64,000 nucleotides of DNA from Dugong dugon (Eukaryota; Chordata; Mammalia; Sirenia; Dugongidae), in assembly GCA_030035585.1 (NCBI GenBank), contig CM057468.1, positions 54,308,145 through 54,372,144 on the forward strand. The letters run 5' to 3'. This document shows, piece after piece, positions 54,621 through 64,000 of this stretch (its first letter is position 1; the number at the start of each line of letters is the position of its first letter). Both the position numbers and the translations under genes were made by a program. The notes beneath the pieces were generated by a model. The model worked only from the letters and a program-made list of their open reading frames with translations. It ran no database searches and was not told where the DNA came from.

Positions 54621-57602
54621 CATTTCACCATCATAGGGCTCCGTGTTGATCTAGAAAGATAAATGGTGACGATGACAGTTCACAACAAATCTCTGTGAGT
54701 GACATTGACAGTAGAAACTGCAGTCTGTGTTAATCCACGGGTTTTTTCCCTCTATCGTAAATCCTCTTTACCTTCCACCAAAAAAATAAAATTTTCTTAA
54801 GAGTCTTTCCACAAAAGTCATTTGATACAAGCCACTCCACAAGGTGAGAGTTTTTCTGGGTCCTACTCAAGACACTAACAAGACAGTCATTTCTAAAAAT
54901 CCTACTTTTTAGCAAAATAAACATCCAAATGAATATCACCTTTTCATCTAGAAACACAAGCCTAAATTTAAAGTTAGGAAATTGAATCATGCATCGAATT
55001 GTTCCAAAATAATATATGTTGCTGATACAAAATAGTAACCGTATTAGACTTCAATATCGCAGTGAAAATTGGTTGCTAGGAGCACTTTCATAGGCAGCAG
55101 ATAAACACATTTCCTTGCTTTCAAAGAATAAGATGCTGTGCTGTAAATAAATCATTACATTACATCAAAAGTGCTAAAATCAACAATCACCTGATCATCA
55201 TCGGCAAGCCTTGTCTGAACTCCATTGTTTTTTCCTAATTAAAGGAGAGAAGAGTGTAAGAGAAATCTTTGCAAATGTCCCTCATACAATAGAGTTTCTA
55301 ACTATAGGGGGTAGAGGGATGCATCCATTTCCACTCACAGTATTAGGGAATGACTAAATTACGTGTAGCTCCCTCTCTGTGCGTACACTTACGTGTAATG
55401 ATATAATTTTCTAAATCACATAAAAATACACAAACAGGATTCAGTACAGGTCTATGCTCCATCTCTATGAGAATCCATGTGGATGATAGTTTTATAGAAT
55501 ATTTCTTAAGAAAACAAACAAAAAAAGAGGCTATTTTAGTTCTGTTACTCTTTGTGCTACATATCTGTATATACATATTTCTAGCTTTGACCATATATAA
55601 TTGTTATGTTTTTGTATCTATATTCAGAATGTGAGGTCATACAAATTCCCTATTTCTTAGCCTGCTCACAACTATCGCTTATAAAATGAAGCTTTTATTC
55701 TAAGCCTTAATATTTGGGTCGTTTAAGCCTCCTTTTAAATATCGGGTAACGGTAAAACTAGCAGTGTGAATTTTATTTAAATTGATTTTGCATCTTCATC
55801 GCCAATCCTTAAAAAGAATTTCATCTTATTACTAGAGATAATGTATGTGTCGAAAGAAGAAGACTCAAATGCACTTCCTGTGCACTTGACAGGGTGACAA
55901 AATATTTCTCCTATCCTTTCCTAATTGAGCAGCAGTACAAAGGAGGACATTATAATAATATTAATAATAGTTACACGGATATTTGTAGGTACTGTATAAC
56001 CCTTCAGTCCATTTTCCCAGACAATGGTGACCACAAAGAGGCTTCAAAATAGAACATCGCACAATCTGAATGCCGCTTTTTTCTATCTTACATTTTAAAA
56101 ACATCATTGAAATCAGAAAGTTCATTTACAAAGGACTGGCAGTTGCAATCACAGCAATAATGTAGTGCTGAGAAAAAAAGGGTAATTGGTTTGGTAAAGA
56201 TCGCTTTCCATTACACCATAAAGCACTACACAATAGGAAAGGTCGCCAATTAAGCAATCATGAATACCAAGTACTGAAGCTGATGAAAATAGGGCAGTGG
56301 TTTAAATAGATTTGCAAGCAATTTACCTTTTCACAATGTTGGCAATCTGATGCAATTTGCTTGCAATTTTGTCTGCTTTCAGTAGCACTCGAAGCTGACA
56401 CTACACAGACCAAATGGCAAAGAGGCCCAGCATAGAAAATGTAAAACTATCTTGGCTGCATCAGGAAACCAGAATGGTGGTTCATCAGGAAAATTACAAC
56501 AATTAACATAAGTGCTGCAAAAATCAACACTTTAAATGTCACACTCACTAGTCTGTCCAAAGACTGTAAAAGTACCATCCCCATTGTTGGACTAACAGTA
56601 AATATGAAGCAATCACCACCAAACCTTGGGGCTGATGGCTTTCCAATTGATGTGACATTCTCTGAGTGATAAAATAGCCTCTCATTTTACGAAAGTAAGT
56701 ATTTTTCTTTTTTAGACTTAACCTGGATTATGTCAACACAAAACTTACGTTTAATTTTTTTCAACTTTTTCGACAAAGCCATTTCTTGCCAGGGTGGGTG
56801 TAGTTGGTCTTGACATTTAAAAAATAACTTTATATTTCAGAGAATTAGAGCCAAGTTGATAAAAAATAATCCCTCCTCAAATATTGATCTGGTGCTTTCA
56901 AATGTAAATCATGTTCCAGATTTATGTCGAAAGTGGTTACACTGTTGAAATGCCGTGTGTCTGACCAGAACCTGTTTTATTATCTTCGAGACGGCTCCGA
57001 AAAAGCATCCGGGGCCATTCCCTTGAGGACTGGTTGGAATTACAGATGCCATCACATATCTTTATCAGTGTATTCCCAGCTAAAAGTTGGACCCCTTGAA
57101 AATAATCAATAACTTCTGTGTTGGCTCCCATGTTTGCAGAAGCTATGAATTTGTCAGGTTTCGGGGAGAATTGGCTTAAACTGTAAACCTAATGATTTCT
57201 CAGTGAACTGGGAGGATCTAGTGGTGAGAGAACAAGAGTGGAGTGTCAGGAAATCTAAGTTTAATTTTCATCTCTGTGTTGGCAGACTGTGAGAGTTATT
57301 TTAGGGCTGTGTCTACAGAGGGCCTGTCTTCCGGCTTTGGGTGCATTAACAGATCATTTCAGCTGGAGAACAAAGTTCGATTTTTCCCCTCATGGGCATC
57401 CCTTCCTTGCTGGAGTTTAGGTACCATAGCCTCCACACCTGCAAAGAGAGATTATCAGACACACGTGTATGTGAGATCTCACAGGTAAAACAAGTTCATT
57501 ATGAGACTGGTAAAAAGGTCCATTGCAGCAACAGCAACACCATTCCAGACCAGCTTTTATCACATAAGCGGGCTCATCTTTTACTACCTCTACATCTGCG
57601 AA
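54621..57602. other. Repeat-poor island, candidate noncoding conserved sequence
   Basis: No transposon is recognised in almost 3 kb, unusual for this window. The part 56150-56560 looks like vertebrate conserved noncoding DNA. It is AT-rich, with motifs such as GCCAATTAAGCAATCATGAA, GCAATTTACCTTTTCACAAT and GATGCAATTTGCTTGCAATT. I see no open frame with coding character. Conservation cannot be tested here. Confidence 0.4.
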
Positions 57603-57808
57603 AAGGAGCCCTGATGGCACAACATTTAACGCTCGGCTGCTAACCAAAAGGTCTGCAGTTCAAATCTACCCAGTGGCCCTTCGGGCGAGAAGACCTAGTG
57701 ATCTACTTCCTTAAAGATCACAGCCTAGGAAACCCTATGGGGCAGTTCCACTCCATCACGTGGGGTCACTATGCGTTGAAATTGACTTCACGGCACCTAA
57801 CAACAACA
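57603..57808 (+). mobile_element. AfroSINE, RTE-tailed form
   Basis: GGAGCCCTGATGGCACAACA, GCTCGGCTGCTAACCAAAAG, TGCAGTTCAAATCTACCC, CCTAGTGATCTACTTCCTTA and GCACCTAACAACAACAG. It includes the 'gtgatctacttcc' middle and ends in the RTE-like tail. Confidence 0.92.
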
Positions 57809-58616
57809 GGTCTGCAGAGTATCATTTCATAAAAGGGAATTCAAAGTAGGCCTGTAGAACTCAGATTTGTTCATAACTGTGATTCCTAATGCACCATGGT
57901 AACACTTGATTTTAGGATTCTTCCTCAGATGATCCCTCAGGTCATCACTAATTGGGAGTTTCATTCTTTCAAGAATTACTCCCCCAAGTACTTTACTCCC
58001 TGCAACTCTGTACTAAGCACCAGTGTCAACTCCAGAGAAAACTTTTATCAGCTACCTCTTCACATGATCATCCTAATGAGCATAAGCGAGCAGTGCTCTG
58101 CTGAGTCTCCAGAGCTGTCTTGCACCCCGCCCAATGAAGGCCATGCCCAGACACTCAGGTCATTGTCCGGAAGACTGAAGGCCCAATGTTGGCCGTCTTA
58201 GCTCTTCAGGAAGCTGTTCATTGCTCAGCTGAAAGTAGTGGGATTAGCCTCCGTCAGAGTAGCATAATTCTGTTAGAAGGGTTTACATTTTCTGCACTGT
58301 GAAGCTTGCAGAAGAATGTAATGATTCCCTCCCTGGTTTTAGGTGGCCTATTTGCAACCCTTTTCTCAAGGAATGCATGTATTTGATATTTATTCTCTGA
58401 CAGACTCAGAGAATAAGTCACTAGAGGAAGGGAGTGACCTTCTGTTGCCATCCACAGCACGACAGGGATGAGTCTATGGGAGGATGGCGTCAGCAGTCTC
58501 AAGAGCAAATTACAGGCTTAGAATAGCAATAAGACATTTGCTATCTCACCAATACAGAATATTCAAAAGTTTATAAGATTGCTTCCAGAGAAACAAACAT
58601 TGAGAAGAATTAGCTC

Positions 58617-58667
<51 letters not shown>

Positions 58668-59344
58668 TGTAGCATGTTCAATGGTATACAGGGTGGGGAG
58701 AAACCCTAATTAATTTTGATAAATATAATGACCTGTGGGTTTTTTTTTCTCAGCTGTTGATTGGTACCACCGAAAACAATTATTACTGGTTAATTTAGTT
58801 GCTGGCATAGTGCATAGTAAATATTTTTGTTGTATCACTCTTTATTAACTGCAGAGAAAGCCTTTGGATTTTATTTATCAAGTCAGTCAAAATGACACAC
58901 AGGAACTATATGGTCATAAAGCATATAGTGTCAGAATCATCAAAACCATTCAAAGTCACTGTCACAGTCCTTATGATCTCTCTCATACAGAGATTTGAAT
59001 TTAGTGGAATTCAGACCTCAGAGACTTGGATTTAAAGGATAAAGTTTCCCAAAGGGAAGGTTTCAGAGTCTTTACTAGTTTGGGTTGAACTACAAATTTA
59101 TGTTAATTAGACTTGCCCAACCAAATAAAATAATATGAATAAAATGTAAAATCTTATAAAACTACTCTGTTTGACTTGCCATCACCAAGTAAGCAAAATG
59201 CATAAAAACCATAGCCTCTTTTGGGGGAAAAAATGCCATTTATCCAAACCAATTTTTTAGTCCTCCAAGTATTTTAAGAAGGCAATGAAATGAAATATTT
59301 ATATATAAATTAATAAACATTTGAAATAGGAAAAAAATTTCCTT
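57809..59344. other. Unannotated sequence with a TG repeat
   Basis: Nothing recognised apart from the microsatellite at 58619. Confidence 0.45.
58619..58664 (+). repeat. (TG)23 microsatellite
   Basis: Forty-six bases of uninterrupted TG repeat, the longest perfect dinucleotide TG tract in the window. Confidence 0.98.
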
Positions 59345-59525
59345 GAGAGGCAGTTGTGCAACCACTTTGGGGTGAGATATGAGTTGAATTTTGACTCTCT
59401 AATTGTTTAGCTGTGTAGCCTTGGACTAATTACATAATCTCTGAGTACAAATTTTGTCATCTATAAAGAGGTGATAATAAAATCTTACACAGTTTTTGTG
59501 CAGTGGGATATTGAATGTGAAGTGG
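59345..59525 (+). repeat. MIR
   Basis: GAGTTGAATTTTGACTCTCT, TTAGCTGTGTAGCCTTGGAC, TAATTACATAATCTCTGAGT and GTCATCTATAAAGAGGTGAT form the MIR core and 3' part. The RTE copy D starts right after it. Confidence 0.75.
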
Positions 59526-59529
59526 CATA

Positions 59530-61236
59530 TGTTGTTGTTAGATGCTGTCAAATCAGTTCGGACTCATAGCAACCCCATGTACAACAGAACAAAACACTGC
59601 CCAGTCCTGTGCCATCCTCACAATCGTTGCTATGTTTGAGCCCATTGTTTCAGCCACTGTGTCAATCCATCTCGTTGAGGGTCTTCCTCTTTTTGGCTGA
59701 CCCCCTACCTTACCAAGCAGGATATCCTTCTCTAGGGACTGATTCCTCCTGATAACATGTCCAAAGTATGTGAGATGGAAATCTCCCCATCCTTGCTTCC
59801 AAGGAGCACTCTGGCTGTATTTCCTCTAAGACAGACTTGTTAGTTCTTCTGGCAGCCATGTTATATTCAATATTCTTCCCAATATTATAATTCAAAGACA
59901 TCAGCTCTTCTTTGGCCTTCCTTATTCACTGTCCAGCTTTCCTATGTATATGAGCAACTGGAGATATCATGCCTTGGATCAGGTGCACCTTACTCTTCAA
60001 AGTAAGTGCTTTTCAACACTTTAAAGAGGTCTTTTGCAGCAGATTTGCCCAATGTAATTTCTTGACTGCTGCTTCCGTGAGCATTGATTGTGGATCCAAC
60101 TAAAATGAAATCCTTGACAACTTCAGTCTTTTCTCCATTTATCATGATGTTGCTTATTGGTCCTGTTGTGAGGATTTTTGTTTTCTTTATACTGAGGTGT
60201 AATGCATACTGAAAACTATAGTCTTTGATCTTTATCAGTAAGTGCTTCAAGTCCTCTTTGCTTTCAACAAAGTTGTGTCATCTGCATACTGCAGGTTGTT
60301 AATGAGTCTTCCTCCAATCCTGATACCATGCTTTTCTTCATATAATCCAGTTTCTCAGATTGTTGTTCATCATACAGATTGAATAAGTATAGCGAAGGAA
60401 TATAGCCCTGATGCACACCTTTCTCGATTTTAAACCACGCTGTATCCCCTTGTTCTGTTCTGATGACTGCCTCTTGGTCTATGTATAGGTTCCACATGAA
60501 CACAATTAAGTGTTCTAGAATTCCATTCTACACAATGTTATCCATAATTTATTATGATCCACACAGTCAAATACCTTTACACAGTCAATAAAACACAGGT
60601 AAACATCTTTCCGGTATTCTCTGCTTTCTGCCAAGATCCTTCTGACATCAGCAATGATATCCCTCACTCCATATCCTCTTCTGAATAGGACTTGACCTTG
60701 GGGCAGTTCCCTGTCAATGTACTGCTGCAGCCTTCTTGAATTGTCTTCAGCAAAATTTTACTTGTGTGTGATACTAATGAAAAGTTTCCACATTCTGCTG
60801 GATCATCTTTCTTTGGAATGGGTGTAAATATGGATATCTTCCAGTTGGTTGGCCAGGTAGCTGTCTTCCAAATTTCTTAGCACAGACGAGTGAGCAGCTC
60901 CAGTGCTGCATCTGTTTGTTGAAACATCTCAGTTGGTATTCTGTCAATTCCTGGAGCCTTGCTTTTTGTCAATGCCTTCAGTGCAGCTTGGACTTCTTTC
61001 CTTCAATACCATGGGTTCTTAATCATATGCTACCTCCGGAAATGGTTGAACATCAACTAATTCTTTTTGATATAGTGACTCTGTGTATTCCTTCCATCTT
61101 CCTGTGATGCTTCCTATGTCGTTCAATATTTTGCCAGTAGAATCCTTCAGTATTGCAGCTCAAGGCTTGAATTTTTTCTTCAGTGCTTTCAGCTTGAGAA
61201 ATGCTGAGTTTGTTCTTCCCTTTTGGTTTCCTAACT
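59530..61236 (-). mobile_element. RTE LINE, copy D (5'-truncated)
   Basis: The 3' end is at the left (TTGTTGTTAGATGCTGTCAA). The reverse complement covers the last 1.7 kb of the RTE frame: the C-terminal part (59990-60250), the catalytic YADD region near 60275, the palm and finger regions, up to GGAAACCAAAAGGGAAGAA at the far end. Frameshifts and stops break the frame, including one close to YADD. The left neighbour is a MIR, the right end an ordinary 5' truncation. Confidence 0.9.
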
Positions 61237-62264
61237 CCAGGTCAATGGGAAGAGGAATGTACTAGATGTTTAAACAAAGATTGCCAGCTAATATGATTGA
61301 GGCTGTTGTTTTTGTGGTTGTGATGAGGAGGAGGAGGATGAACTCTAACCTGGTAAGCATCCAACAGCTTCTATTTTAGTGTTTTCTATGCGTTTCAAAT
61401 GTAGACAGAATATCCATGGATAAAAATTGAAAAGAACTATGACATTCAAATGAAGTAAGCTATATTAAAAGCTTGAACTTACAGTATAAAATTCAGGAAA
61501 ATTTAGTATTATCCGTATTAACATAGCCAAAAAGAAAAAGAAAAAGAAAAACCTCAAAGGGTATTTTTCATGTCAGAATGTAATGACATTGGAATTCTTT
61601 GTCTTTTGGTAAATTACTACAAAGTGGTTTTCAAGCAAGGAATGATAAAATTCCAAAGGCTTGGGGTATGTTTAAAAAGTGTGAATTGTGTAATTTCTCT
61701 GATAACCACAAAAGGAAGCAGAAATTTTGTTTTCTTGTAGTATTTTCTATACTCTTGGTTCTTGATAAACCTAGAAAACAGTGTGGAAGTCTTTGGAGCA
61801 GGTCATGGGAGAGCAGATGGGGGAAGGAGGAGGAAGTCAAATGGGCAGTCAGGCTGTGCTGGAGCATCTCAGAGCCTCCAAGCAGGACTGAAGGACAAAT
61901 CCAGAACTAAAACAAGCTGGGGCCAACAGGACCAACAGTGGTCCTTCAGGTATCATCACTTTAGGGAAATCAGATGGTTCCGAATACTTCAGGAACTCGG
62001 CTTAGCTCTGTTGGGAGGAGTTCAGCCATTCTTTACTTTCATAGAATGCTTGTGGGATGTTCCCCAAACCATCCCATATCTACAAAATACCTTAACTCTC
62101 TAAAATCAACTTCTGGTAGCTCCAAGCTAGCCTGTGGTGGCTGTTTCCAGGCAGCTGGAGATGGCAGCAGGTCCTCATGGTCACTAAGGCTGAGCTCAAG
62201 TGACTACCTTCCCCTGGAGACCTATGTCTGCTTTTTAATACCTCTCACCTGAGCCAAATTATAT
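61237..62264. other. Unannotated intergenic sequence
   Basis: Overlapping plus frames at 61.60-62.25 kb (up to 113 codons) have no domain I know. The stretch at 61.76-61.95 kb is purine-rich, which favours chance open frames. Confidence 0.4.
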
Positions 62265-62354
62265 TCAACCAACAAACATTTATTGAGCTCCCATTATGAA
62301 CTACATTTTTGGGTAAATAATTTCCTTGCCTCTCTGTCCAAGGAGCTTATATTC
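62265..62354 (+). repeat. L2/MIR-like fragment
   Basis: ACAAACATTTATTGAGCTCC, ATTATGAACTACATTTTTGG and CCAAGGAGCTTATATTCC match the common L2-type core. The AfroSINE begins at its right end. Confidence 0.55.
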
Positions 62355-62520
62355 CAGGACCTCGTGGTGCAGGTTCGAATCCACCAGCCGCTCCATGGGA
62401 AAAAGATGTGGCAGCCTGCTTCTGTAAAGATTTACAGCCTTGGAGACCCTATGAGGCAGTTCTACTCTGTCCTATAGGGTCACTATGAGTCAGAATTGGC
62501 TCGATGGCAATGAGTTTTAT
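62355..62520 (+). mobile_element. AfroSINE with internal head deletion
   Basis: ACCTCGTGGTGCAGGTTCGA joins the A-box region directly to the B box; about 30 bases of the tRNA-like head between them are missing. The rest (AGATGTGGCAGCCTGC, CTACTCTGTCCTATAGGGTC, CTCGATGGCAATGAGTTTTA) is well kept. Confidence 0.9.
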
Positions 62521-62529
62521 GATATATAA

Positions 62530-62735
62530 AAGTCCCTGGATGGCACAAACCATTAAGTGTTCGACTACTCACTGAAAGGTTGGCGATTCGAGATGCCTCA
62601 GAAGACAAGCCTGGTGATCTATTTCCTAAAGTTCACAGCCTTAAAAACTCTACGGAGTGGTTCTACTCTGCACACATAGGGTCGCCATGAGTCAGAATCG
62701 ACTCCATGGCAACTAACAACAACAACAATAGCATG
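62530..62735 (+). mobile_element. AfroSINE, RTE-tailed form
   Basis: GTCCCTGGATGGCACAAACC, AAAGGTTGGCGATTCGAGAT, CCTGGTGATCTATTTCCTAA, GGGTCGCCATGAGTCAGAAT and CATGGCAACTAACAACAACA. It lies 10 bp after the previous SINE in the same direction and belongs to the other subfamily. Confidence 0.92.
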
Positions 62736-64000
62736 GTATATTTAAATAAAAGTTTAGGAAATAGCAAGTACTATGAAAAAAATGCATAACACCAAGGTTG
62801 TTGGGAAGACGGAAGCAATGCATGCACATAAACCACAGTACGGAATATAGTGGTTCCAATAAAATTTGCCCTTTCCTTCAAACTAGGTTGATAGAGGAGC
62901 TAAAGCTATATTTAAATGCTTTATTAGGTAAGCTTTGGATAGATAAGGAAAGTATGTCAAGGTGAGCTTAAAATGGAAGGAGGGAAAGAAGCAAGGAAGG
63001 AGGGAGGAAGGAGGAACGGAGGGAGAAAAATAAAAGGGAGGGAGACAAGAACAAGTCCCACTAAGGCAAGAAAGCTCAAGTTCAATTTGGCATGAATGCT
63101 GTAACAAGAGCTTTCAGAATTCTAAACGTGATCCCGTTTAAGTTCACCTAACAATCCCAGATGCTTCTGGGTAAATGAGTTTCCTCATTTATAACTTCAT
63201 GCATGAAGCGTTTCATAAAGGATGTCCTCAATTACTGAAGTTTAGTGTACATAGTAATTATACCTCAAGTATGCTTGGGAATAATAATCCTTTACTTGAA
63301 TTATTTTGAAAAGATGATACAAAGTCAGAAAAAGCCTGATTTTTCATTCTTCCCGGGTCAAACCGCACTCTAATTGTGTGGCATTGTAATCTCATATATT
63401 CTTAATTTTTCAGGTTGAATCTGAACTTGGCCCCAGGCAATTCAACTGTTGTATAAAGGCTGTACAGAGCAGATGAGGATTTCCCTAGCTCAGGAACACT
63501 TCAAACTGCGCTTTCCAGTTTACTGTTAGTTCAAGCAGGAAGTTGTGATTTGTGCCCATCCACAGGTCAATGAAAGCTTTTATTCACACTGGAAAACCCT
63601 ATGTACACTGGACAAATGAAGCCAATAAAATCAGACCTTTAGATTTCATCTGTAGCTCTGTATAGACATGGGGTATTAGGCTATGAAAATTCCGTTTGCA
63701 GAACACTCAGTTCCTTTTTCTAACTGTTCTTAGCTCCTTTCAACACCAGGTCATCCAGTACCATGTCATGTCCACAGTACCCTGTTTCAAAATCAGCTAA
63801 GAGATACGCGTATTTAAAATAAAACAAAACAAAGATCAGTTGGTCAGACAGCTATAGATTGCTCATCAGTCACCACAAGATGGTGACTTTAGGATTCGAA
63901 GAATCTTTCAAGTGAACATCTTGGGGCCAAGATTAACAAATGCCACGATCTAACAGGTCTAACAGCCTCACTGCTGCTTGAACCACTTTATCTCTCAGCT
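62736..64000. other. Unannotated sequence with a purine tract
   Basis: Nothing recognised apart from the purine tract. The last kilobase is repeat-poor. Confidence 0.45.
62974..63048 (+). repeat. Polypurine (GGAA)n tract
   Basis: About 75 bp of nearly pure A and G on the plus strand. GGAA units are frequent. Confidence 0.92.

Noticed and set aside
61599-62252. Three overlapping plus-strand open frames of 92-113 codons
   Set aside because: The frames overlap in different phases with no domain, and the DNA is purine-rich.

Overview
This window is vertebrate nuclear DNA from a placental mammal, almost certainly an afrotherian and most likely an elephant or close relative. The evidence is the dense set of tRNA-derived SINEs of the AfroSINE type (about 18 copies here), an RTE-clade LINE that shares its 3' tail with those SINEs, and an L1 lineage with a long 5' UTR. 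AT-rich intergenic sequence, microsatellites and ancient MIR, L2, hAT and MaLR relics fit this. The species call rests on recognising repeat consensus sequences from memory, not on a database search. I see no host protein-coding exon, no functional RNA gene and no CRISPR-like, operon-like or prokaryotic feature. This is a gene desert or a large intron.

Layout. 0-20 kb: an old L1M tail, AfroSINEs, MIR and L2 relics, small DNA transposons (hAT-like, Tigger-like, MER20) and two MaLR-type solo LTRs, plus an unclassified pair of similar segments at 7.2 and 9.0 kb. 18.6-20.8 kb: an RTE copy with an inverted 5' part, abutting an L1 3' UTR fragment. 21.7-30.0 kb: a full-length but dead L1 of about 8.3 kb, with a tandemly repeated 5' UTR, ORF1, ORF2, a 3' UTR and recognisable target-site duplications. 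30.3-32.5 kb: a retroviral gag-like remnant and an LTR-like repeat filled with TA/TG/GA microsatellite and an AfroSINE. 33.6-43 kb: paired AfroSINEs, a repeat-poor island, L2 and MIR relics, and a reverse-oriented L1 tail with a perfect 21-bp target-site duplication. 43.1-46.9 kb: a nearly complete RTE carrying a tiny nested RTE tail, an AfroSINE and a second short RTE. 47.9-51.6 kb: two more MaLR-type LTRs, microsatellites, an AfroSINE and a truncated L1. 52-59 kb: a repeat-poor stretch with MIRs and candidate conserved noncoding sequence. 59.5-64 kb: another RTE copy, two AfroSINEs in a row and unique sequence.

How the parts relate. The repeats work as parasite layers. L1 and RTE encode (or once encoded) endonuclease and reverse transcriptase. 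The AfroSINEs encode nothing, have a tRNA-like head with A and B boxes, and end in a tail like that of RTE, which suggests RTE machinery moved them. Nesting gives an insertion order: MIR, L2 and MaLR relics are oldest, RTE, AfroSINE and L1 came later. All coding frames of the L1 and RTE copies are broken. I did not find a previously undescribed functional system. The most interesting items are structural: duplicated modules in the L1 3' UTR, tandem units in its 5' UTR, the twin-priming-like RTE inversion, the ultra-short RTE insertion and the unclassified paralogous pair.
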